Part shown: in pieces, positions 22,811 through 33,200 of the stretch
Position numbering within the stretch: the first letter of the stretch is position 1
Layout of the letters: each line of letters opens with the position of its first letter
Virus record (IMG/VR): IMGVR_UViG_3300032242_000738
Location: 20,220 to 84,219 of that record
From: a virus
Reading direction: 5' to 3' (one strand)
DNA: 64,000 bases
Position numbers and translations under genes: made by a program
Notes under the pieces: generated by a model
Databases searched by the model: none
What the model was told of the DNA's origin: nothing
Seen by the model: only the letters and a program-made list of their open reading frames with translations

Positions 22811-23296
22811 ATGACAAAAAAATTAACCGAATTGTTTGAGCTACCACAAGATGAGATTGACAGCTTGCATGTTCCTATTCCGGAAAATGCCAATGAAATA
22901 ACAAGTGATGCATTAAGTGCGTTAGAAAAGATTGACCAAGCATTGCCACAAGTACGTGGATTAGATGCAAGTGATAGTGAGTTAGATGAATTAGCACAGA
23001 TGGCTGTAGATAGTTTTAAGGATCTAAGTGATTTGGGTATGCAAGTTGATAGTAGATTTAGTAGTGAGATTTTTAGTGTTGCTAGTAATATGTTAGGACA
23101 TGCTATTACAGCAAAGACTGCTAAATTAAATAAGAAGTTAAAGATGATTGATTTACAGCTTAAGAAAGCACAATTAGACCAGAAATTATCTAGTAAAGCA
23201 GAAGAAATAGAGAACACACCAGTTGGTGAAGGTAAAGCATTAGACCGTAATGAATTATTGAAGATGTTGGCTAATAAAGAACCGTCTGATAAATAA
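22811..23296 (+). CDS. 16: Terminase small subunit, gp16-like
   Basis: 161 aa, mostly helical. The pattern MTKKLTELFELP, IDQALPQVRGLDASDSELDELAQMAVDSFKDLSDLGMQVDSRF, GHAITAKTAKLNKKLKMIDLQLKKA and the C-terminal LDRNELLKML matches small terminases of T4-like marine phages. gp16 rings mark concatemeric DNA for the large subunit gp17, which is not in this window. No Shine-Dalgarno is visible at the start. Confidence 0.85.
   Translation: MTKKLTELFELPQDEIDSLHVPIPENANEITSDALSALEKIDQALPQVRGLDASDSELDELAQMAVDSFKDLSDLGMQVDSRFSSEIFSVASNMLGHAITAKTAKLNKKLKMIDLQLKKAQLDQKLSSKAEEIENTPVGEGKALDRNELLKMLANKEPSDK
23288..23295 (+). promoter_or_regulatory. Late promoter box GATAAATA overlapping the gp16 stop
   Basis: The motif overlaps the last codons and TAA of the small terminase gene and lies 19 nt before the ATG of the propeller-like adhesin, with AGGAAT as binding site. 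Confidence 0.7.
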
Positions 23297-23314
23297 TAGT
23301 ATAGGAATAAAGAT

Positions 23315-24286
23315 ATGTCAGTAACATTTAGTGGAGCATTTACATTTGGTGGTGGTGGATTTACTGCTACTTTGGCACCACCCTCAACACCCACAGCAGG
23401 TTGGTTTAGTACAGGTGCATATCTATCAACCGTAGATAGAATGATATTTGCAACTGACACCGCAGCAGTATCTGTTCGTGGACCAATTAGTGTAGTTAAA
23501 AATGGCGCAGCCGCATTTGGCTCAAATACTTATGGATATAATACTGCAGGATACAATAGCCCAGCAGGTGTAATGTCATCAGTTGATAGAATAACATATG
23601 CGACAGACACAGCAACATCAAGTGTACGTGGTCCATTAGTAACAGCTAGATGGAGACATGGCACAACAAGTGACACTACAACATATGGTTGGGCTGCTAC
23701 AGGAGATAGTGTAAATTCATCAGTGGATCGTGTTACTTTTGCAGCCGACACTGCAACTGCTAGTGTACGCGGTCCATTAAGTTTGGCTAGATATGGATTA
23801 GGATCAACCGGGACAAATAGTTATGGATGGTTTATAGGTGGGCGATATGATAATCCAACTGCTGTAGTTGTTTCTACCATTGACCGCATTACATATGCAT
23901 CTGACACTGCAACTGCTAGTGTACGTGGACCATTAAACTCAGTTAGATATTATGGTGTGGGAGCAGTCACAGACTATAATACGTATGGCTGGTACGGTGG
24001 AGGTAACCCACTAGGCCCAGTCACGTCTGCAATTAGTCGTATTACTTATGCAAATGATACAGCAACTACTACTGTTAGAGGTTCATTATCAAACACCTAC
24101 CTACAAGGCGGTGCAACCGGAGCGAGCGATACAACATATGGTTGGTGGGGAGGTGGTAATGCAGGAGGATCACCGACGTCTATTATTACCCGTATTACAT
24201 TTGCAACTGATACTGATATTACAACTAATAGAACCGTGTTGTCATCAACTAGATATCAAATTGCAACAACTTCAGGTATCCAATAA
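23315..24286 (+). CDS. Kelch-like six-bladed propeller adhesin
   Basis: 323 aa. The N-terminal anchor MSVTFSGAFTFGGGGF then APP parallels that of the protein at 12377. Five to six repeats of about 50 residues follow, each with S-x-V-D-R-I-T-Y-A-x-D-T-A-x-x-x-V-R-G-P-L, then ARY and YGW-x-x-GG, the double-Gly pattern of kelch-type propeller blades. No enzyme motif. I infer an exchangeable receptor-binding head mounted by a common anchor peptide. It is a late gene with its own promoter box. Confidence 0.7.
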   Translation: MSVTFSGAFTFGGGGFTATLAPPSTPTAGWFSTGAYLSTVDRMIFATDTAAVSVRGPISVVKNGAAAFGSNTYGYNTAGYNSPAGVMSSVDRITYATDTATSSVRGPLVTARWRHGTTSDTTTYGWAATGDSVNSSVDRVTFAADTATASVRGPLSLARYGLGSTGTNSYGWFIGGRYDNPTAVVVSTIDRITYASDTATASVRGPLNSVRYYGVGAVTDYNTYGWYGGGNPLGPVTSAISRITYANDTATTTVRGSLSNTYLQGGATGASDTTYGWWGGGNAGGSPTSIITRITFATDTDITTNRTVLSSTRYQIATTSGIQ

Positions 24287-24328
24287 CTCCCCAAGCATTT
24301 TACGAAATGCAAATAAAAATCATAAATA

Positions 24329-24336
24329 GATAAATA
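24329..24336 (+). promoter_or_regulatory. Tandem late boxes CATAAATA and GATAAATA
   Basis: CATAAATA at 24321-24328 is followed directly by GATAAATA at 24329-24336, 21 nt before the ATG at 24358. A short stem (GCATTT, TACG, AAATGC at 24295-24310) precedes them. Confidence 0.75.
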
Positions 24337-24357
24337 TATATAAGAAAAAGGATACCT

Positions 24358-24987
24358 ATGCGTAGTCTAAAACAATACATAACCGAAAGTCTTAAAAGTT
24401 ACAATTATACTATAAAGATTGCTGGTGATGTGGATAAAAACTTCTTAGATATGTTTAAATACAATCTAAACAAGTTTGACCCGATCAGAATCAGCGAGCC
24501 AACTAAAACACCTATACAGAAAGATCCGTATGGATTTCCTAATTTAAATAATCAATCTGTAACTATTATTAAAGCTGATTTTAGATATCCAGCTACTGAG
24601 CCAATGATACAACAAATTGCTCAATTATTGGGCTATAATGTTAACATGGTTCGTGTTATTAGTAGCCATTATGATGATAGCATTAATAGTGAGGCTGAAG
24701 GCTATGCTAATGAAATGAAAGATAGTCCAATACTTACACATGAAGAAATGGGTGAGCAACCTGGTGCTAAAGAAGCTGCCAAACAATATGGTGATAGTTA
24801 TTTAACTAGTATTAAAGATCAAATGAAGGGTTCAACTATTGATATTCCTTATGCAGGTCAAAAGACTCCTGATGCGTTTGATCCATTCAAGCCATATTTG
24901 GATGATAAAAAAATGGGCGATAAGAGTCCAATGAGTACAATTAAACGCCCACCAAAGCCAGCAACTGGCGCTAGCGTATCAAAATAA
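24358..24987 (+). CDS. Candidate internal head protein with capsid-targeting leader
   Basis: 209 aa. The N-terminus MRSLKQYITESL closely resembles T4 internal-protein leaders (MKTYQEFIAE), with I-T-E at 8-10 followed by S as the predicted prohead-protease cut. Residues 17-110 form an alpha/beta domain (YTIKIAGDVDKNFLDMFKYNL, QSVTIIKADFRYPAT). The rest is Pro/Lys-rich with SPMSTIKRPPKPATG at the end. Similar proteins, as I recall, are conserved in T4-like cyanophages. It has late promoters, AAAGGATACC as binding site, and is followed 12 nt later by another leader-bearing gene. Confidence 0.6.
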   Translation: MRSLKQYITESLKSYNYTIKIAGDVDKNFLDMFKYNLNKFDPIRISEPTKTPIQKDPYGFPNLNNQSVTIIKADFRYPATEPMIQQIAQLLGYNVNMVRVISSHYDDSINSEAEGYANEMKDSPILTHEEMGEQPGAKEAAKQYGDSYLTSIKDQMKGSTIDIPYAGQKTPDAFDPFKPYLDDKKMGDKSPMSTIKRPPKPATGASVSK

Positions 24988-24999
24988 AAGGAACATAAA

Positions 25000-27177
25000 A
25001 TGGATTTCAAAAGTTTATTATCACAACTAGACCAGTTGAACGAAGCAAAAGAAAAAACTAAAACTGGATTAAAGCATACTGCTGAGCCAGGTGGTTACGG
25101 CCGTAAAGACGATGAAGATGACGAGGGTCATAAAGTTAAAGCCACTAGTGTCAAAAAAGGCAAGGGTCGTCCTAAGAAAGATGCAGATGATTCAGGTGAA
25201 ACTAAAAAGTATGACTTTAGTGCATTTGGTGTTAAGTCTGGTAAAGATGTTAAGTTACCTAAACATGATAAGAAGAAAACTACAGTAGTTAAAGGTAAAT
25301 CACAAAGCCATGCCTCTAATAAAGTAGATGACGGTACTGATCCAGGAGAAGAACCTAAAACAAAGAAAAAAGGTCTAAAAGAATATTTTGATTCATTGGA
25401 TAAAGCATTGAACGAAGCTGAACAGATTGTAATCAAACCAGCAAGTCAAATGCCTAAACAACCTGGACAAACATCAATGGGTCAGAAGCCAGCAGTTCCT
25501 GGTCAGCAACAACAAGTTGCAGGTCAGCCACAAAAAGATACACAAGTTATTGCTCAAGGTAATAAGACATTAGGTACAGTTGACAATCCACAATTAGCAC
25601 AACAGATTAAACAAAGTATCGGTAAAGGCGAAATGACTTTGATGCCTGATCAAATGCACGAAGAAATGGACGAAGATAGTAACTACAGTGCAAAAGACGC
25701 ACGTGCAGGTAAAGATATTGGTAAGCCAGGCAAATCATTTAGTAAAATTGCAAAATCTGCAGGTGAAAGATATGGTAGTAAAGCAGCCGGTCAACGTGTT
25801 GCAGGTGCAGTATTAGCTAAACTACGTAAAACAAATGAAGCCGATCAACCACCAAACGATAGTTTGTTAAGCCCAATGAGTGAAGTCAAGAAGCCAGATG
25901 CTAACAAGAATGGTATCCCTGACTATGCTGAAGATGGTAAGGGTAAAAACGATTTGAAGAAAAAGAAAGTTAAAGAAGGTATGGAACATAAATTAAAAGC
26001 AGCTCGCCATACGGGTAAGGCACATGCTTTAGCTAAAGAAAGTTATAACTGCCGTTATGATGATATGGAAGAAGCAAGACATTACCATGAAGGCTATAAA
26101 GAAGGTCTAGATGAATGCTATGGTCAAATGCCAATTCAAGGTTATGTTGGTGAAACTGGTAATGAATTAGGAAATATGGCTAGTTATGGTGCACATACTC
26201 CTACAATGGAAGATGATTTGGATGAAGTAAGCCGCGGTGAGTACATGAAGCAAAAAGCAAAAAGCACACCGGGCGATACATTTAAAGCATTTGGACAAAC
26301 TTTCCAAGACAAAGAAGTATTAGAAGATAATCCATTCTTTGAATCATTTGAAAAGCAATTAAATTCACTATTAGAAAGTGAAGAAGTTACTGAAGGTATG
26401 ACTGTTTCTATCAGTAAAGGTCAGCAAGGTAGTCCTGATTCAGTAAGTGTTTCAGCACAAGATGGTGAAGCCGATCAGTTGTTATCATTAATCAAATCTG
26501 CTGGTTTAGGATTATTTGGTGGTGATGAACAAGCAGTATCAACTGGTTCACAACCAATGAGTGTTGCAGTTGACGGTGAAACTACACCTGCTGATATAGA
26601 AGTTGTTGACGACCATGATGATATGTTATCATTGATCCGTAAGATGACTGGTCAAGGCCCTGCAGTAGCAGCCGGTGATTATGAAGAAGAAGGTGGTGAA
26701 CCAGCACATGGTCAACATGGACATGAAGAACATGAAGAACATGAAGAAAATTGCAATGAATGCGGTATGGCTTATGAGTCATGTGGTTGTGATGACAACG
26801 CAGTAGAAGAAAATGAGTCAATGGATCAACGTGAATATGAAGTAGCTGAAGCCGCCGTAGAGACTGATGCTGAAGCTGATGAAAATGCAGAGGCTGCAGA
26901 AGACCAAGCACTAGCTACAGTAGATGCCGCACAAGATGAAAGTCAAGTTGATGAAGAAGAAAAAGTAGAAGAATCATATGCTAATGGTGATGATGATACA
27001 TTTGAATCTGATATTGATTTTATGACTAATGTTATTAGTGGTGGTTTAAACAAGCGTAAATCTACTGGTCAGTCAACAATTCCAGTTGTATCTACACAAG
27101 TAAATCGTTTAGGTAGTCCAATGAAAGAATCTACAGATTTATTAACAGATTGGCGTAAACTAAGCGGTATTAAGTAA
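25000..27177 (+). CDS. Large low-complexity internal head or scaffold-like protein
   Basis: 725 aa, strongly charged. It begins MDFKSLLSQLDQLNEAK with L-N-E/A at 13-16. Features in order: AT-hook-like KGKGRPKK (about 53-60), a Gln/Pro-rich linker, the module DARAGKDIGKPGKSFSKIAKSAG (about 233-255), DANKNGIPDYAEDGKG (about 300-315, EF-hand-like spacing), several E-A/E-S/E-G sites, His/Glu-rich HGQHGHEEHEEHEE, C-x-x-C, C-x-C, and a long acidic region before a basic C-terminus. This suggests an unfolded, DNA-contacting or scaffold protein cut into pieces during head maturation. That is inference; no enzyme domain is seen. Confidence 0.55.
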   Translation: MDFKSLLSQLDQLNEAKEKTKTGLKHTAEPGGYGRKDDEDDEGHKVKATSVKKGKGRPKKDADDSGETKKYDFSAFGVKSGKDVKLPKHDKKKTTVVKGKSQSHASNKVDDGTDPGEEPKTKKKGLKEYFDSLDKALNEAEQIVIKPASQMPKQPGQTSMGQKPAVPGQQQQVAGQPQKDTQVIAQGNKTLGTVDNPQLAQQIKQSIGKGEMTLMPDQMHEEMDEDSNYSAKDARAGKDIGKPGKSFSKIAKSAGERYGSKAAGQRVAGAVLAKLRKTNEADQPPNDSLLSPMSEVKKPDANKNGIPDYAEDGKGKNDLKKKKVKEGMEHKLKAARHTGKAHALAKESYNCRYDDMEEARHYHEGYKEGLDECYGQMPIQGYVGETGNELGNMASYGAHTPTMEDDLDEVSRGEYMKQKAKSTPGDTFKAFGQTFQDKEVLEDNPFFESFEKQLNSLLESEEVTEGMTVSISKGQQGSPDSVSVSAQDGEADQLLSLIKSAGLGLFGGDEQAVSTGSQPMSVAVDGETTPADIEVVDDHDDMLSLIRKMTGQGPAVAAGDYEEEGGEPAHGQHGHEEHEEHEENCNECGMAYESCGCDDNAVEENESMDQREYEVAEAAVETDAEADENAEAAEDQALATVDAAQDESQVDEEEKVEESYANGDDDTFESDIDFMTNVISGGLNKRKSTGQSTIPVVSTQVNRLGSPMKESTDLLTDWRKLSGIK

Positions 27178-27193
27178 TTAATACTATTCAAAG

Positions 27194-27222
27194 AATACCC
27201 GAGTTTATCGGGTATTTTTTTG
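27194..27222 (+). terminator. Rho-independent terminator
   Basis: AATACCCGA, GTTTA loop, TCGGGTATT followed by a run of seven T (27215-27221). It ends the 24.3-27.2 kb late operon. Confidence 0.9.
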
Positions 27223-27244
27223 GTTATAGTGTTTATAGGAAAAC

Positions 27245-27252
27245 GATAAATA
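27245..27252 (+). promoter_or_regulatory. Late promoter box GATAAATA of the giant fibre gene
   Basis: Exact motif 20 nt before the ATG at 27273; AAGGTAA serves as binding site. Confidence 0.8.
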
Positions 27253-27272
27253 CTAAATAAGGTAATATAGTT

Positions 27273-30200
27273 ATGAGCCAACAAAATATAGATTTCGGTG
27301 CTTTTCCGGATGATCCTCAAGCAGATGCTATAAGAATAGCGTTTCAAAAAGTACAAAATAACTTTGACCAGTTATTTTCAACTGCATCCGTAGGCGTAGT
27401 TACATCAGTAAATCAAAATGCCGGTGCCGGCATACAAGTTAATACACCTACCGGTAACGTAATTGTTAGTGCTAATATTGCTTGTGTTCAAGTTGCTACT
27501 AGTTCATTAAGTATTGGTCAGGGTGGTAATGGTGGAACTTCTGCAACTATTACACAATCTAGTCAAACACTGGTAGTTGATATTAATCCAGCAAACGTAT
27601 TTTCAAACAATTTTGCGGCTGTGGGTGGCGGATTAGCCAATATAACAGGTACACTAACTGCATCCGCTTCAGCACAACCTAATATTACTACTGTAGGAAC
27701 ATTGGGTAATTTAGTAGTAACCGGTGATACTACTTCAGGTAATGTATATGCTAATTCAGGAACAGTAGTAGCAAGTATACTAACTGGAACACTAACCACA
27801 AACGCACAACCAAATATTACTAGTGTTGGTACATTAAGTAGTTTAACAGTTACAGGTACTATTACTAGTGGTAATGCTACTTTAGGTAACACAGCTAATG
27901 CTAATTATTTTGTTGGTGATGGTAGTCAATTAACTAATATTCGTGCTGATGGTGGTACATCAACTATATTATCTAACGGTACTAGTAATGTAAACATTCC
28001 AGTAGTTAGTAGCAATGTTACGATAGGTGTTAGTGGTACTGCTAACACAGTTGTTTTTACTACAACAGGTGTTAATGTAAGTGGATACTTAAATGCAAAT
28101 AGATTAATATCTACTGTTGCCACAGGTACAGCACCGTTAACAGTAACATCTACTACTCAAGTTGCAAACTTAAATGCAGCTACTGCAGGTCTTGCTACAT
28201 ACGCCACTACAGCAAATAGTGTAGCAGGTGCAAATGTTTCAGGAGCAGTACCTTATGCAACTACAGCAAATAGTGTTGCCGGTGCTAACGTAAGTGGTGC
28301 TGTTGGTAGTGCAACTAATGCATCTGCAGTATTAAATAGCACACAAACGACAGGAACATATTATCCTGCATTCGTTTCATCAACAGTAACCGGTAATTAT
28401 GCTTTAGCATCTAATACAGCATTTAGTGCTAACTTAGCTAATGGATCATTAACAGCAACAACTTTCATTGGTAATGTTCAGGGTAATGTAAATGGTAATA
28501 TTTCTGGTAACATTAATGTAAGTGGTAGCAATACACAGGTGTTGTTCAATGATTCAGGTAATGCTAACGCTACTGCAGGTTTTACATTTAACAAATCATC
28601 AAATCTAGTAACAATGGCTGGTAACTTAATTACAGCTAATGCTAATTTGGGTAATGCCGCATCAGCTAATTATTTTATTGGAAGCGGTAATAATTTAAGT
28701 AATATTCAAGGTGCTAACGTTTCTGGTGCTGTACCTTATGCAACAACAGCTAATAATGTAGCTGGTGCTAATGTAAGTGGTATTGTAGCTAATGCCACAT
28801 ATGCGACAAATGCCGGATCAGCAACGACAGCTGGTACAGTAACAACAGCCGCACAACCAAATATCACAAGTGTTGGTACACTATCTTCATTAATTGTTAG
28901 TGGCAATATTAATGCCGGCAATCTTAGTGCAAATAACTTTACAGTTAATAATGCTAATATATCAGGTCAATATATAACAACACTAACTACAGGTACTGCA
29001 CCATTAGTAGTATATTCAACTACACAAGTGGCTAACTTAAATGCAGCTACAGCAGGTCTTGCTACATATGCTACAACCGCAAACGCAGTAGCTGGCGCAA
29101 ATGTTTCAGGTGCAGTAGCTTATGCAACCACAGCTAATAGTGTGGCTGGTGCTAATGTCAGTGGTGCTGTTGCTAGTGCTACTAATGCATCTGCAGTATT
29201 GCAAAACACATCAACTGCTACTACAGCTTATCCTACATTCACTACATCATCTGCTAATGGTAACTCATCAATAGTAATTAATACTAGTATTAATGCTAAT
29301 TTATCTAATGGTGCATTAACTGCAACAACATTTATAGGTAACTTCCAAGGTAATATTTCTGGTAATATTAGTGTAGGTGGCAGTAATACACAAGTATTGT
29401 TTAATGATTCAGGTAATGCTAATGCTACTGCAGGATTTACATTTAATAAATCATCAAACCTTGTTACATTATCAGGTAATTTAATAGCAGCAAATGCTAA
29501 TTTAGGTAATGCCGCAACAGCTAATTACTTTATTGGTAACTTCTATGGTTTGGCTAATAACTCAACAACAGCAGGTACAGTAACCTCTAACGCACAACCA
29601 AATATCACTAGTTTGGGTACATTAAGTAGTTTATCAGTAACTGGCAATATATCATCAGGTAATGCTAGTTTAGGAAATAGTGTATCAGCTAATTACTTTG
29701 TTGGTTCAGGTAATAACTTAAGCAATATACAGGCTGCTAATATTACAGGAGCAATTCCATATGCTAATATCGCAAATAATGTAGCCGGCGCAAATGTCTC
29801 TGGACAAGTAGGTAATAGTTTAATTGCAAGTACAGTTTATACTAATGCACAGCCAAACATAACTAGTGTAGGTACACTAACTGGTTTAACTGTATCTGGG
29901 TCAACGAATTTGGGTAATGTAGGCAACGTTACAATTACTGGAGGTAGTGCAAACTATTTCTTAATGACAAATGGTTCTGGTGCATTAACTTGGACTAATG
30001 CCGCATTATCGCCTGTACCAGGTTCTAATACACAAGTTATCTTTAATGACGGTAGTGCGTACGGAGCAAATAGTAATTTAACATTTAATAAATCAACAGG
30101 AGCATTAAGTGCTACATTACTAACCGGTACATTAACAACAGCGGCTCAACCAAATGTTACAAGTGTTGGTACATTAACTTCATTGATTGTTAGTGGTAAT

Positions 30201-33200
30201 ATCAATGCAGGTAACGTTACTGGTGGTAATGTAGTTAGCGCAAATTATTTAACTGGTAACTTAACAACAGCGGCTCAACCTAATATAACAAGTGTTGGTA
30301 CATTAACAAGTTTAGGTGTTAATGGTACAGTGACCGCAGTGGCATTTACTGCTAATACAGGTGTGTTCACTGGTAATGGTGCTGGATTAACTAACTTAAA
30401 TGGTGCAAATGTATCTGGTTCTATTGCTAATGCAACATATGCACTAAGTGCAAATACAGCAAACACTGCAATTACTGTAACAGGTAATAGTCAACCAAAT
30501 ATAACTAGTGTTGGTACGTTAACTTCATTGATTGTTAGTGGTAATATTAATGCCGGCAATGTCAGTGGTGGTAATGCAGTATCAGCTAATTATCTTATAG
30601 GTAACTTATATGGTACAGCTAATTTAGCTACATATGCAACAACTGCTAATAGTGTTGCCGGTGCTAATGTCTCTGGTCAAGTGGCTAACAGTTTGGTTGC
30701 AGGCACAGTATATACAAATAGTCAGCCAAATATTACAAGTGTTGGCACATTAACTAGCTTAACAGTATCTGGTACAACTAATTTAGGTGCCGTAGGTAAT
30801 GTTACAATTACTGGTGGTACTAGTGGTTATTATTTACAGACAAATGGATCAGGCACACTAACTTGGGCAGCTATCCCAGTTGGTTCAGGTATAAGTAATG
30901 GTAATAGTAATGTAAATATTCCTAGTAGTAATGGTAATGTTAATATCAGTGCTGTGGGTAACGCCAATGTACTAATAGTTACAGGCACAGGGATTAATGT
31001 AGCTGGCACACTAAATGCTACAGGCAATGCAAACGTAGGTAATATAGGTGCTACTAATGGCGTATTTACTAATGTTAGTGGTAACGGATCAGCATTAAGT
31101 TCTATTACAGGTGCTAACGTAACTGGTACAGTCGCCAACGCAACAAATGCAACTAGTGCAACAAATGCGGCTGCGTTATTACAAAACACATCAAGTGCTA
31201 CAACAGTTTATCCAACATTCACTACTAGTAGTGCTAATGGAAACTCATCAGCAGTAATTAATACTAGCATCAGTGCTAATTTAGCCAATGGATCATTAAC
31301 TGCAACAACATTTATAGGTAATGTTTCAGGTAACATCTCTGGAAATATTGCAGTAAGTGGTAGTAATACACAAGTGTTGTTTAATGATTCTGGCAACGCT
31401 AATGCTACAGCAGGATTTACATTTAACAAATCATCAAACTTAGTAACAATGACAGGCAATTTAGTAACTGCTAATGCTAATTTAGGTAATGCCGCAACAG
31501 CTAATTACTTCATTGGTAACTTCTATGGAACTGCTAACTTAGCTACATATGCAACTACAGCTAATAGTGTCGCTGGTGCTAATGTCTCTGGTCAAGTGTC
31601 TAATAGTTTAGTTGCAGGTACTGTATATACGGCAGCTCAGCCAAATATTACGTCAGTTGGTACACTAAGTAGTTTAACTGTAACAGCTAACACAACTAGT
31701 GGTAACTTAGTAACCGGTGGAGTAATAACAGTTAGTGGTACAGGCGTAAGTTCTATTAACGGTAATTTGAACATGAACAGCAAATATGTTGTTTCTGTGT
31801 CTGATCCAGTTAATGCACAAGATGTTGCAACAAAGAACTATGTAGATGGTTTGGTAGCCACTGGATTAGCATATCATACAGCAGTAGTAGCAGCCACAAC
31901 TACTACATTAGCAATTACTACAGGTGGTACAGTAACATATAACAATGGTGCATCAGGTGTTGGTGCAAATCTTGTAACAACAGGTTCATTTAATCTAATT
32001 GATACTGCAAACGTACAGACGGTAGGTACTCGTATCTTAGTTAAAGATGAAGCCAACGGAGCTTGGAATGGTGTTTATACATGGGCTAATGCTACTACTA
32101 TTGTACGTTCAACTGATACCAATAGTTATGGTCCGGGTACAACTCAATTAAGCGAAAACGATTATTTCTTTGTAAGTAGTGGTAGTGTTAATAAAGGATC
32201 TGCTTGGGTTGTAACTACTGCAGGTACAATTACTTTTGGTACAACTAATATTATTTTTAGTCAGTTTAGTAGCTCACAGACTTATAATGCTGGTACTGGT
32301 TTAACACTAGCTAGTACAACATTTAGTATTAGCAATACGGCAGTAACGGCAGGTTCATATGGCAATGGTGATCGTGTTTCAACATTTACAGTAAATAATC
32401 AAGGTCAATTAACTGCCGCAAGTAATACTGCTATAACTGCTAATGCGGCTAACTTGACAGGTACTACTCTTGCTTCAAGTGTTGTAACATCAAGTTTAAC
32501 TACAGTAGGAAATGTAACAGCAGGTATCTGGAATAACAACATTGGTTTAAGTGCAACATTTGCCGCAGGACTGTCAGGTGCAAACTTAGCAAGCATCACT
32601 GGTGCTAACGTAACTGGACAAGTTGGTAACAGCTTAGTTGCAGGTACAGTATACACAAATGCACAACCTAATATTACAAGTGTTGGTACACTAACAAGTT
32701 TAGGTGTTAATGGTACTGTAACTGCTGTAGCATTTACTGCTAATACAGGAATATTTACAGGTAATGGTTCTGGATTAACTAACATTAATGGTGCTAACGT
32801 AACTGGCTCTGTATCAACTACTGTAAGTGCAACAAATGCATCTGCGTTATTACAAAATACATCAAGTGCTACAACGGTATATCCAACATTTACTACTAGT
32901 AGTGCAAATGGAAATTCACAAGCAGTATTCAATACTTCTATCAGTTCTAATTTAGCTAATGCATCTATTACTGCTACCACGTTTGTTGGTGCATTAAGTG
33001 GTACTGCTAGTTTAGCTACATATGCAACAACTGCTAATAGTGTTGCCGGCGCTAACGTAAGCGGTGCAGTAGCATACGCAACCACAGCTAATAGTGTAGC
33101 AGGTGCTAATGTCTCCGGGGCTGTCACATATGCAACAACTGCTAATAGCGTAGCAGGTGCTAATGTAAGCGGTACCGTAGCTAATGCAACATATGCAGTA

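Noticed and set aside
24295-24310. Stem GCATTT-TACG-AAATGC considered as a terminator
   Set aside because: Only six mostly AT pairs and no T-run follow; not strong enough to list as a terminator.
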